A DNA stretch of 64,000 bases from Citrobacter farmeri (GTDB taxonomy: Bacteria; Pseudomonadota; Gammaproteobacteria; Enterobacterales; Enterobacteriaceae). The stretch spans positions 558,001 to 622,000 of the forward strand of contig NZ_CP077291.1 of NCBI RefSeq assembly GCF_019048065.1. Direction: 5' to 3'. Each line of letters opens with the position of its first letter. Within the stretch, counting starts at the first letter, position 1. The notes beneath the pieces are model-generated. The model saw only the letters and a program-made list of their open reading frames with translations. It made no database searches and was not told the DNA's origin. Made by a program: the position numbers and the translations under genes. Shown piece by piece: positions 54,563-64,000 of this stretch.

Positions 54563-55762
54563 ATGGATTTGTTTGTGAAAAATGAGCGAAAATCCCGTTG
54601 GCAGTTTGATTTTCATGGTCGTGCAGGAGAATATTTTATTATCTGCCTGACGAATGTCATTTTATGTATCATTACTCTTGGTATTTATTCACCGTGGGCA
54701 ATGGTGCGTAGTCGTCGTTATATTTACGAACATATGGAATTGAACGGTGCGCGTTTTGGCTATCATGCGACAGGGTTGGCCATTTTCCTGAGCTGGTTTT
54801 GCTTTTTCTGTTATATTGTCGCGATCTCCTTCGTGGAGTCAATTCCTGAACTTGAACTGGTTCTGTTGTTGGCATTTTTCCTGGTGTTACCGGTGTTTAT
54901 GGTCAAGAGCATAAAATATAATGCCATGATGACCACGCTGAATAATGTTCGCTTCAACTTTCACAGTTCATTGGGACGCGCGTGGTGGGTGATGATGGGA
55001 TTACCTGTCGTACTTTATATTCTACTGGCCATAGTGATCCTGCCGATAATGAATATTCCTGGTGAAGATTCTTACGGCATTGGGGCTATTATTACAAAAG
55101 CCGCGCTGGTGTTTGCTATTATTCTTGTTGGCGTTGGAGTGATTGCCGGTATCGTTTATGCAAAATGGATTTCACTGGTCGGTGAGGGGGGGCAATTTGG
55201 CGTTCACCGTTTCTCCGTTGCTGTCAGCGTGAAGCAGTGCATAAAAGTATGTTTACTGTCGATGCTGATCGTTGTGCCTTTCCTGGCGGTTATCGCCTGG
55301 CTCTTCTCTGACATTTTCGGCGCGATCATGTTGGCCAATATGAGCGGGAGAATGAGTGACGAGCTGCTGGGTATGTTGATTTTAAACCACTCGGGGCAAA
55401 TTGCCGTCTGTTACCTGCTTTACTTCGCGGCGATACTGCTCTCGACGGGCTATATGTGGATGGGATTACGCAACCATTTTATGAACAACCTGACGCTCGC
55501 GAACGGCGGTATCCGTTTTCATTCCGGGATCGCATTTCATGCGCTGGTGGCGCAGTGGGTGCTGATTGCCGTGGTGTCGTCCATTACGCTGGGGCTGGCC
55601 TACCCGTTAATGAAGATGCGCTATCTGCGTTTCCTGGCGGCAAATACCTGGGTTGATGGCGATCTGGATACCCTTGAGTTAACTGACCATGACGAACAAC
55701 CTGAGACGGGGCCGATTGCGGTGCTGTCACGCGGTATGATGCCGCAGATCCCCTTTATCTGA
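54563..55762 (+). CDS. yjgN: DUF898 family inner membrane protein YjgN
   Basis: A 399-residue protein with about six to eight membrane helices. Three related blocks of the DUF898 type recur, each with a helix pair followed by a short basic or aromatic motif: GIYSPWAMVRSRRYIYEH, VRFNFHSSLGRAWW and LGLAYPLMKMRYLRFL. It is near identical in size to E. coli YjgN. The function is unknown. It ends in a terminator shared with valS. Confidence 0.9.
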   Translation: MDLFVKNERKSRWQFDFHGRAGEYFIICLTNVILCIITLGIYSPWAMVRSRRYIYEHMELNGARFGYHATGLAIFLSWFCFFCYIVAISFVESIPELELVLLLAFFLVLPVFMVKSIKYNAMMTTLNNVRFNFHSSLGRAWWVMMGLPVVLYILLAIVILPIMNIPGEDSYGIGAIITKAALVFAIILVGVGVIAGIVYAKWISLVGEGGQFGVHRFSVAVSVKQCIKVCLLSMLIVVPFLAVIAWLFSDIFGAIMLANMSGRMSDELLGMLILNHSGQIAVCYLLYFAAILLSTGYMWMGLRNHFMNNLTLANGGIRFHSGIAFHALVAQWVLIAVVSSITLGLAYPLMKMRYLRFLAANTWVDGDLDTLELTDHDEQPETGPIAVLSRGMMPQIPFI

Positions 55763-55791
55763 TATAACAAGTCGGATAAAGCATCTGATAC

Positions 55792-55821
55792 AAAAAGGCC
55801 GGAGCATGCTCCGGCCTTTTT
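55792..55821. terminator. Bidirectional terminator between yjgN and valS
   Basis: A perfect 30-base palindrome: five A, GGCCGGAGC, AT-centred loop, GCTCCGGCC, five T. It can end transcription in both directions between the converging genes. Confidence 0.93.
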
Positions 55822-55846
55822 ACATTACCGTTATCCGGTCATTCGA

Positions 55847-58702
55847 TTACAGCGCGGCGATGACCGCCTGCTGCTCAATCAGTTTCGCTTTCGCTTCCGC
55901 ATAACCGTCCAGTTTCTCACGCTCTTTGGCGATCACCGCTTCCGGAGCGCGCGCCACAAAGCCTTCGTTAGCCAGTTTGTTTTCAATACGGCTAATTTCA
56001 CCTTCGATTTTTGCCACTTCTTTCGCCAGACGCGCCAGCTCATCTTCTTTATTGATGAGGCCTGCCATCGGGATCAGCAGCTCGGCACCGTCAATGATTT
56101 TGGTGACCGATACCGGACCTTTATCATCGGCAGGCAGCACGGTGATGCTCTCCAGACGCGCCAGGTTCAGCAAGAAGCTACGGTTGTCGTTCACGCGACG
56201 TTCCGCGTCCTTGCTGCAGCCACGCAGCAGCAGTTCCAGCGGTTTGCCCGGGGCAATGTTCATTTCCGCACGGATATTACGCACCGCGGTGATCGCCTGC
56301 TTCAGCCATTCGGTATCGGCGAGTGCGGCTTCATCCACCTGGGCGGCGTTATAGTCCGGGAACGGCTGCAACATGATGGTATCTGCATCGATACCGGCAA
56401 TCACTTTCACACGCTGCCAGATGGTTTCCGTAATAAATGGAATGATCGGGTGCGCCAGACGCAGCAAACCTTCCAGCACGCTGACCAGCGTGTGGCGAGT
56501 GCCGCGCAGTTCAGCTTGCGTTCCGCCGTTCATCACCGGCTTCGTCAGCTCCAGATACCAGTCGCAGAACTGGTTCCAGGTGAACTCGTACAGAATGCCT
56601 GCGGCGATATCAAAGCGGAAGTTGTCCAGCGCTTCACGGTACGCTTTAGTGGTCTGGTTGAATTCCGCCAGGATCCAGCGGTCCGCCAGCGACAAGGTCA
56701 TTTCGCCGCCGTTGAAACCGCAATCCTGGTCTTCCGTGTTCATCAGCACAAAGCGGCTGGCGTTCCACAGCTTGTTACAGAAATTACGGTAACCCTCCAG
56801 ACGCTTCATATCCCAGTTGATGTCGCGACCGGTAGAGGCGAGCGCGGCCAGAGTGAAGCGCAGGGCGTCGGTACCGTGCGGCTCAATGCCGTCCGGGAAC
56901 TGTTTCTCGGTGCGCTTACGGATTTTCTCGGCCAACTGCGGCTGCATCATGTTGCCGGTACGTTTCTCCAGCAGGTCTGCCAGGGATATCCCGTCGACCA
57001 TATCCAACGGATCAATGACGTTGCCCTTGGATTTGGACATTTTCTGCCCTTCGTCGTCGCGGATCAGGCCAGTCATGTAAACCGTGTGGAACGGAACCTG
57101 CGGTTTGCCATTTTCATCTTTGATGAAATGCATGGTCATCATGATCATGCGGGCAATCCAGAAGAAGATGATGTCGAAGCCGGAGACCATCACGGAAGTC
57201 GGATGGAACTGACGCAGTGCGTCGGTGTTTTCCGGCCAGCCGAGCGTGGAGAACGTCCACAGCGCGGAGGAAAACCAGGTATCAAGAACGTCTTCGTCCT
57301 GACGCAGGGCAACGTCGGCACCCAGGTTATTTTCCTGACGTACTTCGTCTTCGTTGCGGCCAACATAGACGTTGCCGTTGTTGTCGTACCATGCCGGAAT
57401 ACGGTGACCCCACCACAACTGACGGGAGATACACCAGTCCTGAATATCACGCATCCAGGAGAAATACATGTTTTCGTACTGCTTCGGTACGAACTGAATG
57501 TCGCCGTTCTCAACCGCTTCCACCGCCGGTTTTGCCAGCACGTCGGCACGGACGTACCACTGGTCGGTCAGCATTGGTTCGATAACCACGCCGCCACGGT
57601 CGCCGTACGGTACGGTCAGATCGTGAGGTTTAATTTCTTCCAGCAGGCCCAGCGCGTCAATCGCGGCAACTACCGCTTTACGTGCGGCAAAGCGCTCCAG
57701 TTTCTGAAACTGTGCCGGGATTTCATTGGAGTAAACGTCGGACTCGTTGCCTTTGGTGTCGTACACTTCCGCCGTTTCGCGAATATCGCCATCAAAGGTG
57801 AAGATGTTGATCATGGGAAGGGCATGACGACGACCGACTTCGTAGTCGTTAAAGTCGTGCGCCGGGGTGATCTTCACGCAGCCGGTGCCCTTTTCCATGT
57901 CGGCATGTTCGTCACCGACGATCGGAATGCGGCGGTTTACCAGCGGCAGCACCACGAATTTGCCAATCAGATCTTTATAACGCGGATCTTCCGGGTTGAC
58001 GGCCACGCCGGTATCGCCGAGCAGGGTTTCCGGACGGGTGGTCGCAACAACCAGGTAATCTTTACCGTCGGCGGTTTTTGCGCCGTCGGCCAGCGGGTAG
58101 CGGATGTGCCACATTGAGCCTTTAGACTCGCGGTTTTCTACTTCCAGATCAGAAATAGCGGTGCGCAGTTTTGGATCCCAGTTCACCAGACGTTTGCCAC
58201 GGTAAATCAGATCTTCTTTGTACAGGCGGACAAACACTTCTTTCACGGCATTGGAAAGACCTTCGTCCATGGTAAAACGCTCGCGCTCCCAGTCAACGGA
58301 GTTACCGAGACGGCGCATCTGGCGAGTGATGGTGCCGCCGGATTCCGCTTTCCACTGCCAGATTTTGTCGATAAAGGCATCGCGACCATAATCGTGACGG
58401 GTTTTACCTTCTTCAGCGGCAATTTTACGCTCAACCACCATCTGGGTCGCGATACCCGCGTGGTCGGTACCGACCTGCCACAGGGTATTTTTCCCCTGCA
58501 TGCGCTGGTAGCGGATCAGGGTGTCCATGATGGTTTGCTGGAAAGCATGACCCATATGCAAACTGCCGGTGACGTTCGGCGGCGGGATCATGATGCAGAA
58601 GGACTCTTTGCTTTCATCGCCGTTAGGCTTGAAATAGCCCTGCTTTTCCCAGTGCTCGTAAAGCGGCTGTTCGATATCTTGGGGGTTGTATGTCTTTTCC
58701 AT
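55847..58702 (-). CDS. valS: Valyl-tRNA synthetase
   Basis: A 951-residue class I synthetase. The HIGH motif reads [12 protein letters not shown] near residue 42, [12 protein letters not shown] lies near residue 555, and a C-terminal coiled coil ([19 protein letters not shown]) binds tRNA. The editing domain sits between residues of about 190 and 340. The start codon overlaps the stop of holC by one base (TAATG), indicating translational coupling. Confidence 0.98.
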   Translation of the reverse strand: MEKTYNPQDIEQPLYEHWEKQGYFKPNGDESKESFCIMIPPPNVTGSLHMGHAFQQTIMDTLIRYQRMQGKNTLWQVGTDHAGIATQMVVERKIAAEEGKTRHDYGRDAFIDKIWQWKAESGGTITRQMRRLGNSVDWERERFTMDEGLSNAVKEVFVRLYKEDLIYRGKRLVNWDPKLRTAISDLEVENRESKGSMWHIRYPLADGAKTADGKDYLVVATTRPETLLGDTGVAVNPEDPRYKDLIGKFVVLPLVNRRIPIVGDEHADMEKGTGCVKITPAHDFNDYEVGRRHALPMINIFTFDGDIRETAEVYDTKGNESDVYSNEIPAQFQKLERFAARKAVVAAIDALGLLEEIKPHDLTVPYGDRGGVVIEPMLTDQWYVRADVLAKPAVEAVENGDIQFVPKQYENMYFSWMRDIQDWCISRQLWWGHRIPAWYDNNGNVYVGRNEDEVRQENNLGADVALRQDEDVLDTWFSSALWTFSTLGWPENTDALRQFHPTSVMVSGFDIIFFWIARMIMMTMHFIKDENGKPQVPFHTVYMTGLIRDDEGQKMSKSKGNVIDPLDMVDGISLADLLEKRTGNMMQPQLAEKIRKRTEKQFPDGIEPHGTDALRFTLAALASTGRDINWDMKRLEGYRNFCNKLWNASRFVLMNTEDQDCGFNGGEMTLSLADRWILAEFNQTTKAYREALDNFRFDIAAGILYEFTWNQFCDWYLELTKPVMNGGTQAELRGTRHTLVSVLEGLLRLAHPIIPFITETIWQRVKVIAGIDADTIMLQPFPDYNAAQVDEAALADTEWLKQAITAVRNIRAEMNIAPGKPLELLLRGCSKDAERRVNDNRSFLLNLARLESITVLPADDKGPVSVTKIIDGAELLIPMAGLINKEDELARLAKEVAKIEGEISRIENKLANEGFVARAPEAVIAKEREKLDGYAEAKAKLIEQQAVIAAL

Positions 58703-59145
58703 TATTTCCAGGTTGCCGTATTCAGGTTAAAACCAGCCACGCGGTAGGCTTTGTAGCGTTCGCGTGCCGATTGTTTCAAAGAATCTTCGTAAGGGACGAA
58801 GTCTATCACTTCTGTGAAAGCGGTGGCAAAATCTGCAAAGCCAACGCGCAAACTGATGAGCAGATCGCGTGGGCTGCTGTTACGTTTTTCCGGCCAGGCA
58901 ATTTCCACCGGCGAACCGCCGCGCGGTCCTTCACCTGCCAGATTGTGCGGGACGAAACTGTCAGCCGGTCTGGACCACAGCGCTTCATCCAGGCGAATCG
59001 CCTGTTTTTCGTCTTCACAGGCAATTAATACGCGTTTGCCACTGCGCCAACGTTCTGCGGCAATTTCACACACCAGTTGCTCGACGGCGCTTAAGCCATC
59101 GACGGCGTTTTCGTTGTCCAGAAGGTAGAACGTTGCATTTTTCAT
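58702..59145 (-). CDS. holC: DNA polymerase III chi subunit HolC
   Basis: A 147-residue subunit of the clamp-loader complex that binds single-strand-binding protein. The start [11 protein letters not shown] is used; upstream in-frame ATGs lie in the spacer and REP region. Segments [20 protein letters not shown] and [20 protein letters not shown] are typical of chi. It stands between pepA and valS and overlaps valS by one base. Confidence 0.96.
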   Translation of the reverse strand: MKNATFYLLDNENAVDGLSAVEQLVCEIAAERWRSGKRVLIACEDEKQAIRLDEALWSRPADSFVPHNLAGEGPRGGSPVEIAWPEKRNSSPRDLLISLRVGFADFATAFTEVIDFVPYEDSLKQSARERYKAYRVAGFNLNTATWK

Positions 59146-59193
59146 ATATGGGACTTCTTGTGGTGGATTTAAACGCGTTGCCATGTTGCACAC

Positions 59194-59266
59194 CGTAGGC
59201 CTGATAAGGCGCATTAGCACCGCCATCAGGCATTTTGCCGGATGGCGGCGCTAATCCGGCCTACGG
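59194..59266. repeat. REP pair between pepA and holC
   Basis: Two inverted REP units (GTAGGCCTGATAAGGCGC ... GCCATCAGGC and GCCGGATGGCGGCG ... ATCCGGCCTACGG) lie in the 134-bp gap between pepA and holC on the same strand. Confidence 0.85.
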
Positions 59267-59279
59267 GGCAATCTCAAAC

Positions 59280-61057
<1,778 letters not shown>

Positions 61058-62158
61058 GTGATAATCATAAGATATCTGGTGCGGGAGACGCTCAAAAGCC
61101 AGCTTGCCATCCTCTTCATCCTGCTTTTGATCTTCTTTTGTCAAAAGTTAGTGAGGATCCTTGGCGCAGCGGTTGACGGTGACATTCCGGCAAATCTGGT
61201 GCTCTCGCTGCTGGGCCTCGGCGTGCCTGAAATGGCGCAGCTCATCCTGCCGCTCAGCCTGTTCCTTGGACTGTTGATGACGTTGGGCAAACTGTATACC
61301 GAAAGTGAAATTACGGTGATGCACGCCTGCGGTCTGAGCAAATCCGTGCTGGTGAAAGCCGCCATGATCCTGGCGCTGTTCACCGGGATCATTGCCGCCG
61401 TTAACGTCATGTGGGCGGGACCGTGGTCGTCAAAGCATCAGGATGAGGTACTCGCCGAGGCGAAAGCCAACCCTGGAATGGCGGCACTGGCGCAAGGGCA
61501 GTTCCAGCAGGCCACCAACGGCGGCTCGGTACTGTTCATTGAAAGCGTTGAGGGTAGCGATTTTAAAGATGTGTTCCTCGCGCAGATTCGCCCGAAAGGT
61601 AACGCTCGTCCTTCCGTGGTGGTCGCCGATTCCGGACATTTATCGCAACTGCGTGACGGCACGCAGGTGGTCACGCTGAACAAAGGCACCCGCTTTGAAG
61701 GCACCGCGCTGCTGCGCGATTTCCGCATCACCGACTTCCAGGACTATCAGGCGATAATTGGTCACCAGGCGGTGGCGCTGGATCCTAACGATACCGATCA
61801 GATGGATATGCGCACGCTGTGGTCCACCGATACCGATCGGGCCCGTGCGGAACTGCACTGGCGTATCACGCTGGTATTCACCGTATTTATGATGGCACTG
61901 ATGGTCGTGCCGTTGAGCGTGGTCAACCCGCGTCAGGGGCGGGTGCTGTCGATGCTGCCTGCGATGCTGTTGTATCTGATGTTCTTCCTGATCCAGACCT
62001 CCCTGAAATCCAACGGCGGGAAAGGTAAGCTGGACCCGGTTATCTGGATGTGGGCCGTCAACCTGCTGTACCTGGCGCTGGCGGTGGGGCTGAACCTGTG
62101 GGATACAGTGCCGGTGCGCCGTCTGCGCGCCCGTTTTTCGCGTAAAGGAGCGGTGTGA
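61058..62158 (+). CDS. lptF: LPS export permease LptF
   Basis: A 366-residue inner-membrane subunit of the LptB2FG ABC transporter that lifts lipopolysaccharide out of the inner membrane. Six membrane helices flank a periplasmic beta-jellyroll domain (about 120-260). The start is GTG (VIIIRYLVRETLKSQ), as in E. coli. The stop overlaps the lptG start (TGATG), so the two are translated together. Confidence 0.97.
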   Translation: MIIIRYLVRETLKSQLAILFILLLIFFCQKLVRILGAAVDGDIPANLVLSLLGLGVPEMAQLILPLSLFLGLLMTLGKLYTESEITVMHACGLSKSVLVKAAMILALFTGIIAAVNVMWAGPWSSKHQDEVLAEAKANPGMAALAQGQFQQATNGGSVLFIESVEGSDFKDVFLAQIRPKGNARPSVVVADSGHLSQLRDGTQVVTLNKGTRFEGTALLRDFRITDFQDYQAIIGHQAVALDPNDTDQMDMRTLWSTDTDRARAELHWRITLVFTVFMMALMVVPLSVVNPRQGRVLSMLPAMLLYLMFFLIQTSLKSNGGKGKLDPVIWMWAVNLLYLALAVGLNLWDTVPVRRLRARFSRKGAV

Positions 62159-63240
62159 TGCAGCCATTTGGTGTCCTTGACCGCTATATCGGTAAAACCA
62201 TTTTCACCACCATCATGTTGACGTTGTTCATGCTGGTGTCGCTTTCCGGCATTATCAAGTTTGTTGACCAGCTGAAAAAAGCCGGGCAGGGGAGCTACGA
62301 TGCGCTGGGCGCGGGGATGTACACCCTGCTCAGCGTGCCAAAAGATGTGCAGATTTTCTTCCCGATGGCGGCGCTGCTTGGCGCGCTGTTGGGACTTGGG
62401 ATGCTGGCCCAGCGCAGCGAACTGGTGGTGATGCAAGCGTCGGGTTTTACCCGTATGCAGGTGGCGCTCTCGGTGATGAAAACCGCGATCCCGCTGGTGC
62501 TGCTGACCATGGCCATCGGCGAGTGGGTTGCGCCGCAGGGCGAGCAAATGGCGCGTAACTACCGGGCGCAGGCGATGTACGGCGGTTCGCTGCTTTCCAC
62601 CCAGCAGGGGCTGTGGGCGAAAGACGGCAATAACTTTGTGTACATTGAACGGGTGAAAGGCGACGAAGAGTTAGGCGGTATCAGTATCTACGCCTTTAAC
62701 GATCAGCGTCGTCTGCAGTCGGTGCGCTATGCCGCATCTGCGAAGTTTGACCCGGAACAGAAGGTCTGGCGGTTGTCGCAGGTGGATGAGTCGAATTTGA
62801 CCGATCCGAAGCAGGTAACCGGTTCGCAAATAGTGAGCAGTACCTGGAAAACCAACCTCACGCCGGACAAACTGGGCGTGGTGGCGCTGGACCCGGATGC
62901 GCTCTCCATCAGCGGTCTGCACAATTACGTGAAGTACCTGAAGTCGAGCGGCCAGGAGGCCGGACGCTATCAGCTCAATATGTGGAGCAAAGTCTTCCAG
63001 CCGCTGTCCGTGGCGGTGATGATGCTGATGGCGCTGTCGTTCATCTTTGGTCCGCTGCGTAGCGTGCCGATGGGTGTGCGTGTGGTGACGGGGATAAGCT
63101 TTGGTTTTGTCTTCTACGTGCTGGACCAGATATTCGGTCCGTTGACGCTGGTGTACGGCATTCCGCCGATTATCGGCGCGCTGCTGCCGAGCGCCTCGTT
63201 CTTCTTAATCAGCCTCTGGCTGATGATGCGTAAGTCATAA
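62158..63240 (+). CDS. lptG: LPS export permease LptG
   Basis: A 360-residue partner of LptF with the same layout: three helices, a periplasmic jellyroll and three helices. The first segment MQPFGVLDRYIGKTIF and the coupling-helix region ASGFTRMQVALSVM are characteristic. The ATG shares its A with the TGA of lptF. A short copy of its 3' end (ATGATGCGTAAGT) recurs 80 bp downstream. Confidence 0.97.
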   Translation: MQPFGVLDRYIGKTIFTTIMLTLFMLVSLSGIIKFVDQLKKAGQGSYDALGAGMYTLLSVPKDVQIFFPMAALLGALLGLGMLAQRSELVVMQASGFTRMQVALSVMKTAIPLVLLTMAIGEWVAPQGEQMARNYRAQAMYGGSLLSTQQGLWAKDGNNFVYIERVKGDEELGGISIYAFNDQRRLQSVRYAASAKFDPEQKVWRLSQVDESNLTDPKQVTGSQIVSSTWKTNLTPDKLGVVALDPDALSISGLHNYVKYLKSSGQEAGRYQLNMWSKVFQPLSVAVMMLMALSFIFGPLRSVPMGVRVVTGISFGFVFYVLDQIFGPLTLVYGIPPIIGALLPSASFFLISLWLMMRKS

Positions 63241-63261
63241 TCTCCGGCACGTTCTGGCGCA

Positions 63262-63362
63262 GTGCCTGATGGCGCTGCGCTTATCAGGCCTGCTCGCGAA
63301 TTATGATGCGTAAGTTGTCATCTCTTGTAGGCCGGATAAGGCGGTTACGCCGCCATCCGGCA
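63262..63362. repeat. Two REP units between lptG and yjgR
   Basis: A Y-type unit (GTGCCTGATGGCGC ... TTATCAGGCCTGC) and a second unit (GTAGGCCGGATAAGGCGG ... GCCATCCGGC) lie between the converging genes. A 13-base direct repeat of the lptG end flanks the first unit. Confidence 0.8.
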
Positions 63363-63378
63363 AACTGCGGCGCAATGC

Positions 63379-64000
63379 CTAGCGTCTTCTTCCACCCATC
63401 AGGCTGCCTAATACCCCGCGGATGATTTGATTGGTCACCTGACGGGCGGCGCTTTTCGCCATTGTCTGCACCACACCATCTTTTTTACCGCCGCGTGGCC
63501 CGGTAGTGCCGAACAGAATATCTTTCAGACCGCCAAGAATACCGTCGTCAACGGCCACTTCTTTACCTTTCGCGGGGGGATTACTCTGTTGTTCAGTTGC
63601 CACTTGTATGCCTTTTTGCAGCATTTCAAACGCGGACTCCCGGTCCAGATCGTCTTCGTATTTGCCATAAACCGCAGAGTGGTTGATCAGCCCGTTGCGC
63701 TCATCATCCGTCACCGGTCCCATACGTGAGCACGGGGCAATTACCATCGCCCGCTCGACGACCGACGGGCTACCTTTGGCATCAAGAAACGAAACCAGCG
63801 CTTCGCCGGTGCCCAGTTCCTGAATCGCTTTCTCCGTATCAAACGCCGGATTGGCACGCATGGTTTGCGCGGCGGTTTTCACCGCTTTCTGATCTTTCGG
63901 CGTGAAGGCGCGTAGGGCGTGCTGAACGCGGTTGCCCAACTGACCGAGTACGTTATCCGGAATATCCGCCGGGTTCTGCGAAACAAACCAGACACCAACC
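63379..64000 (-). CDS. yjgR: HerA-like DUF853 ATPase YjgR (5' part outside window)
   Basis: The last 206 or so residues of a protein of about 500; the frame is open to the right edge. The visible part has [30 protein letters not shown] (here named by its ends VWFVSQNP and HALRAF), which is the sensor region of HerA/FtsK-type ATPases, followed by a low-complexity helical part and the C terminus [18 protein letters not shown] ([15 protein letters not shown]). The Walker motifs lie outside. The function is unknown; the family name follows E. coli YjgR. Confidence 0.9.
   Translation of the reverse strand, partial: VGVWFVSQNPADIPDNVLGQLGNRVQHALRAFTPKDQKAVKTAAQTMRANPAFDTEKAIQELGTGEALVSFLDAKGSPSVVERAMVIAPCSRMGPVTDDERNGLINHSAVYGKYEDDLDRESAFEMLQKGIQVATEQQSNPPAKGKEVAVDDGILGGLKDILFGTTGPRGGKKDGVVQTMAKSAARQVTNQIIRGVLGSLMGGRRR

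Overview
The window is enterobacterial chromosome. The backbone order fbp-mpl-yjgA-pmbA-cybC-nrdGD-treCBR-mgtA-ridA-pyrIB-tabA-argI-rraB-miaE-yjgM-yjgN-valS-holC-pepA-lptFG-yjgR follows E. coli and Salmonella. The presence of miaE, an arginine deiminase operon and an intact cybC, together with many REP elements and high protein similarity to E. coli, suggests a Citrobacter-like species. The species name is an inference.

Layout. 1-4321: sucrose (csc) cassette: end of the repressor CscR, invertase CscA, then divergent fructokinase CscK and sucrose permease CscB, with twin operators and a CRP site between cscA and cscK. 4383-5495: a short chemoreceptor without a periplasmic sensor domain, preceded by a sigma-28 promoter. 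5588-10680: fbp, mpl, yjgA, pmbA, cybC. 10789-22614: an accessory block between cybC and nrdG, where E. coli has nothing. It holds an exported hydrolase, an MFS exporter and a LysR regulator, then a ClbS-like protein, then a nine-gene cluster. That cluster encodes a PRD protein, four conserved proteins of unknown function (two of them membrane proteins), an amidohydrolase, a DgaE-like PLP lyase, a DgaF-like aldolase and a PRD/EIIA-type activator. 22663-30012: nrdG-nrdD and treC-treB-treR. 30172-33192: the PhoP-type promoter, mgtL leader and mgtA. 33550-36415: a TRAP transporter. 36467-38479: ridA and pyrLBI. 38578-45294: an ArgR paralogue and an arginine deiminase operon (arcA, arcC, argF, an ornithine-racemase-like gene, an ArcD-like antiporter). 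45972-50461: tabA and torYZ. 50545-64000: argI, rraB, miaE, an unknown membrane-anchored protein, yjgM, yjgN, valS-holC-pepA, lptFG and the 3' part of yjgR.

How the genes work together. The nine-gene cluster reads as a self-contained catabolic unit: import, removal of an N-acyl group, ammonia elimination from a 2-amino sugar acid to a 2-keto-3-deoxy acid, then aldol cleavage to pyruvate and a triose. Its transporter has no assigned mechanism, and this is the best candidate in the window for an undescribed system. The arginine deiminase operon makes ATP from arginine; it is unusual in carrying an amino-acid racemase and an adjacent ArgR paralogue that lacks the usual arginine-binding Asp pair. 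pyrBI, a catabolic and an anabolic ornithine carbamoyltransferase, and carbamate kinase all lie within about 15 kb, so most carbamoyl-phosphate enzymes of the cell cluster here.

No tRNA, rRNA, CRISPR array, insertion sequence or prophage gene was recognised. The accessory blocks sit cleanly between backbone genes without visible integrases.
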